DNA of 64,000 nt from Streptomyces jeddahensis (lineage in GTDB: Bacteria > Actinomycetota > Actinomycetes > Streptomycetales > Streptomycetaceae): the NCBI RefSeq assembly GCF_001642995.1, contig NZ_LOHS01000158.1, positions 40,598 to 104,597 of the forward strand. The letters run 5' to 3'. The translations under genes were made by a program, and so were the position numbers. Below are positions 62,640-64,000 of this stretch, piece after piece. Positions within the stretch are counted from its first letter, which is position 1. Every line of letters begins with the position of its first letter. The notes below the pieces were generated by a model. That model was given only the letters and a program-made list of their open reading frames with translations, was not told where the DNA came from and ran no database searches.

Positions 62640-63905
62640 TTGGCACGGAAGATCGGCAGCCGGTACACCGCCCACCAGATCCTGGGACGCGGCAGCGCCG
62701 GCACGGTGTGGCTGGGCGAGGGCCCCGAGGGGCCCGTCGCCATCAAGCTGCTGCGTGAGGACCTCGCGTCCGACCAGGAACTGGTCGGCCGCTTCGTCCA
62801 GGAGCGCACCGCGCTGCTCGGCCTGGACCACCCGCGCGTGGTCGGCGTGCGCGACCTGGTCGTCGACGGCAACGACCTCGCGCTGGTCATGGACCTCGTA
62901 CGCGGTACGGATCTGCGGACCCGGCTCGAGCGCGAGCGTCGGCTGGCCCCCGAGGCCGCGGTCGCCATCGTCGCCGACGTGGCCGACGGACTCGCGGCCG
63001 CCCACGCCGCGGGCATCGTGCACCGCGACGTGAAGCCGGAGAATGTCCTGCTCGATATGCAGGGGCCGCTCGGCCCGGGCGGCTCGCATCCCGCGCTGCT
63101 CACCGACTTCGGTGTGGCCAAACTCATCGACACGCCCCGGCGTACCCGCGCCACGAAGATCATCGGCACGCCCGACTATCTCGCGCCGGAGATCATCGAG
63201 GGGCTGCCGCCCACCGCTTCTGTGGACATCTACGCGCTGGCCACCGTCCTGTACGAGCTGCTGGCCGGGTTCACTCCCTTCGGAGGCGGACACCCGGGAG
63301 CGGTGCTGCGGCGGCACGTCACCGAGACCGTCGTCCCGCTGCCGGGCATCCCGGACGAGCTGTGGCAGCTGCTCGTGCAGTGCCTGGCCAAGGCACCGGC
63401 CTCGCGGCTGCGGGCCTCCGAGCTCGGGGCGCGGCTCCGGCAGCAGCTGCCGCTGCTCGCGGGGATGCCGCCGCTGGACGTGGACGAGCCGGATGAGGCG
63501 GAGGCGGACGACGCCGAGGCCGCCGCGGCAGGCCCGGCCGGGCCTGCGTACGACGATCCGGCGCCGCACGCGGCCCGTGGGGGTGGCCGGCGGGGCGCCG
63601 TGCCGCTGGTGCGGGGGTCTGCGCCCGACTCGAACCGGGACACGCATACGAGCATGCGCGTTCCGGCGCCCGACGAGCTCGCCGGAGGGGCGCGGGGGAC
63701 GGCGCGCGCTCCGCGGGCGGCGGGGGTGCCGCGGCCCGGGTCCGCCCGGCACCGGGCCGCTGCGCGGCGGCGGCGCATCACCCTGGGGGTCGCCGGGGTG
63801 GTGCTGGCGGCCGTGGTGGGGGTCGGGACGTGGGTGGCGACGTCGGGGGGCGACGCGGACGCGACGCCCCAGGACACGGAGACCTCGGCGCCGGCCGGGC
63901 CGTGA
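62640..63905 (+). CDS. Hanks-type Ser/Thr protein kinase, membrane anchored, second copy
   Basis: 421 residues. The kinase domain has GRGSAGTVWLGEG, VAIKLLREDL, HRDVKPENVLL (His near 128), DFGVAKL and GTPDYLAPE. An Ala/Glu/Asp-rich linker precedes a basic patch and a single span (TLGVAGVVLAAVVGVGTWVA, about 381-400), with a very short tail outside. No sensor domain is visible. The start is TTG 62640 with AGGAG 5-6 nt upstream. It is a paralogue of the 60633 product and could share or cross-phosphorylate targets. Confidence 0.92.
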   Translation: MARKIGSRYTAHQILGRGSAGTVWLGEGPEGPVAIKLLREDLASDQELVGRFVQERTALLGLDHPRVVGVRDLVVDGNDLALVMDLVRGTDLRTRLERERRLAPEAAVAIVADVADGLAAAHAAGIVHRDVKPENVLLDMQGPLGPGGSHPALLTDFGVAKLIDTPRRTRATKIIGTPDYLAPEIIEGLPPTASVDIYALATVLYELLAGFTPFGGGHPGAVLRRHVTETVVPLPGIPDELWQLLVQCLAKAPASRLRASELGARLRQQLPLLAGMPPLDVDEPDEAEADDAEAAAAGPAGPAYDDPAPHAARGGGRRGAVPLVRGSAPDSNRDTHTSMRVPAPDELAGGARGTARAPRAAGVPRPGSARHRAAARRRRITLGVAGVVLAAVVGVGTWVATSGGDADATPQDTETSAPAGP

Positions 63906-64000
63906 CACGGCCTGCGGCCGCCGATGCGCCTTGCCGGCGGGGGCGCGGGAGCGTGCGCGGCTGCGGGGGTGTCGTCGGCTGGTGCGCCACCTGCCGGTGG

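Overview
The window looks like chromosomal DNA of a Streptomyces-type actinomycete. It is G+C-rich with strong third-position GC, uses GTG and TTG starts freely, carries large Ala/Pro-rich proteins, and its right end holds an FHA-FtsK-like ATPase beside two Hanks-type Ser/Thr kinases. No rRNA, tRNA, CRISPR array, transposase or phage gene was recognised. Most of the window (about 0.1-55 kb) is a cell-surface glycopolymer island.

Left part (0-15 kb): the tail of an SGNH hydrolase, galE, a family-2 glycosyltransferase and two multi-membrane GT-C type transferases. An ohrR/ohr peroxide-resistance pair follows, then a membrane protein, two SAM-methyltransferases, an RmlC-like epimerase and a large glycosyltransferase. 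At 14.8-15.15 kb lies a truncated copy of the 5' end of a TagF-like gene whose full-length relative is at 36.3-38.6 kb.

Middle (15.7-24.9 kb): a DegT aminotransferase, a Gfo/Idh dehydrogenase and a membrane GT2 on the plus strand converge on a hexapeptide acetyltransferase. The three sugar enzymes fit synthesis of a 2,3-diacetamido uronic acid. Upstream of the acetyltransferase on the minus strand are four tightly spaced genes: two five-bladed tachylectin-type lectins, one fused to a domain resembling N,N-dimethylformamidase beta-subunit, and two related small exported cysteine proteins. This is the most novel-looking system in the window.

Teichoic-acid-like block (23.9-40.3 kb, minus strand): three tandem GT2-TagF polyol-phosphate polymerases, membrane GT-C transferases, a methyltransferase and a Wzx/MurJ-like flippase. 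The flippase is fused in frame to a membrane protein that has a stand-alone paralogue at 38.7-40.3 kb. Repeated leader and terminator segments show that this block was built by duplication and deletion. An ABC sugar importer without its ATPase (40.6-44.2 kb) and a low-G+C GT2 follow.

Right part (45.6-64 kb): an APH-like kinase plus class-III aminotransferase pair, resembling amino-alcohol kinase and phospho-lyase pairs, is divergent from a ROK-type regulator. Next comes an operon of an Emb-type arabinosyltransferase, a polyprenyl-phosphate glycosyltransferase, a GtrA protein and an FAD oxidoreductase, reminiscent of mycobacterial arabinan loci. Last are the FHA-FtsK ATPase and the two kinases. 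All functions are inferred by reading motifs, without database searches.
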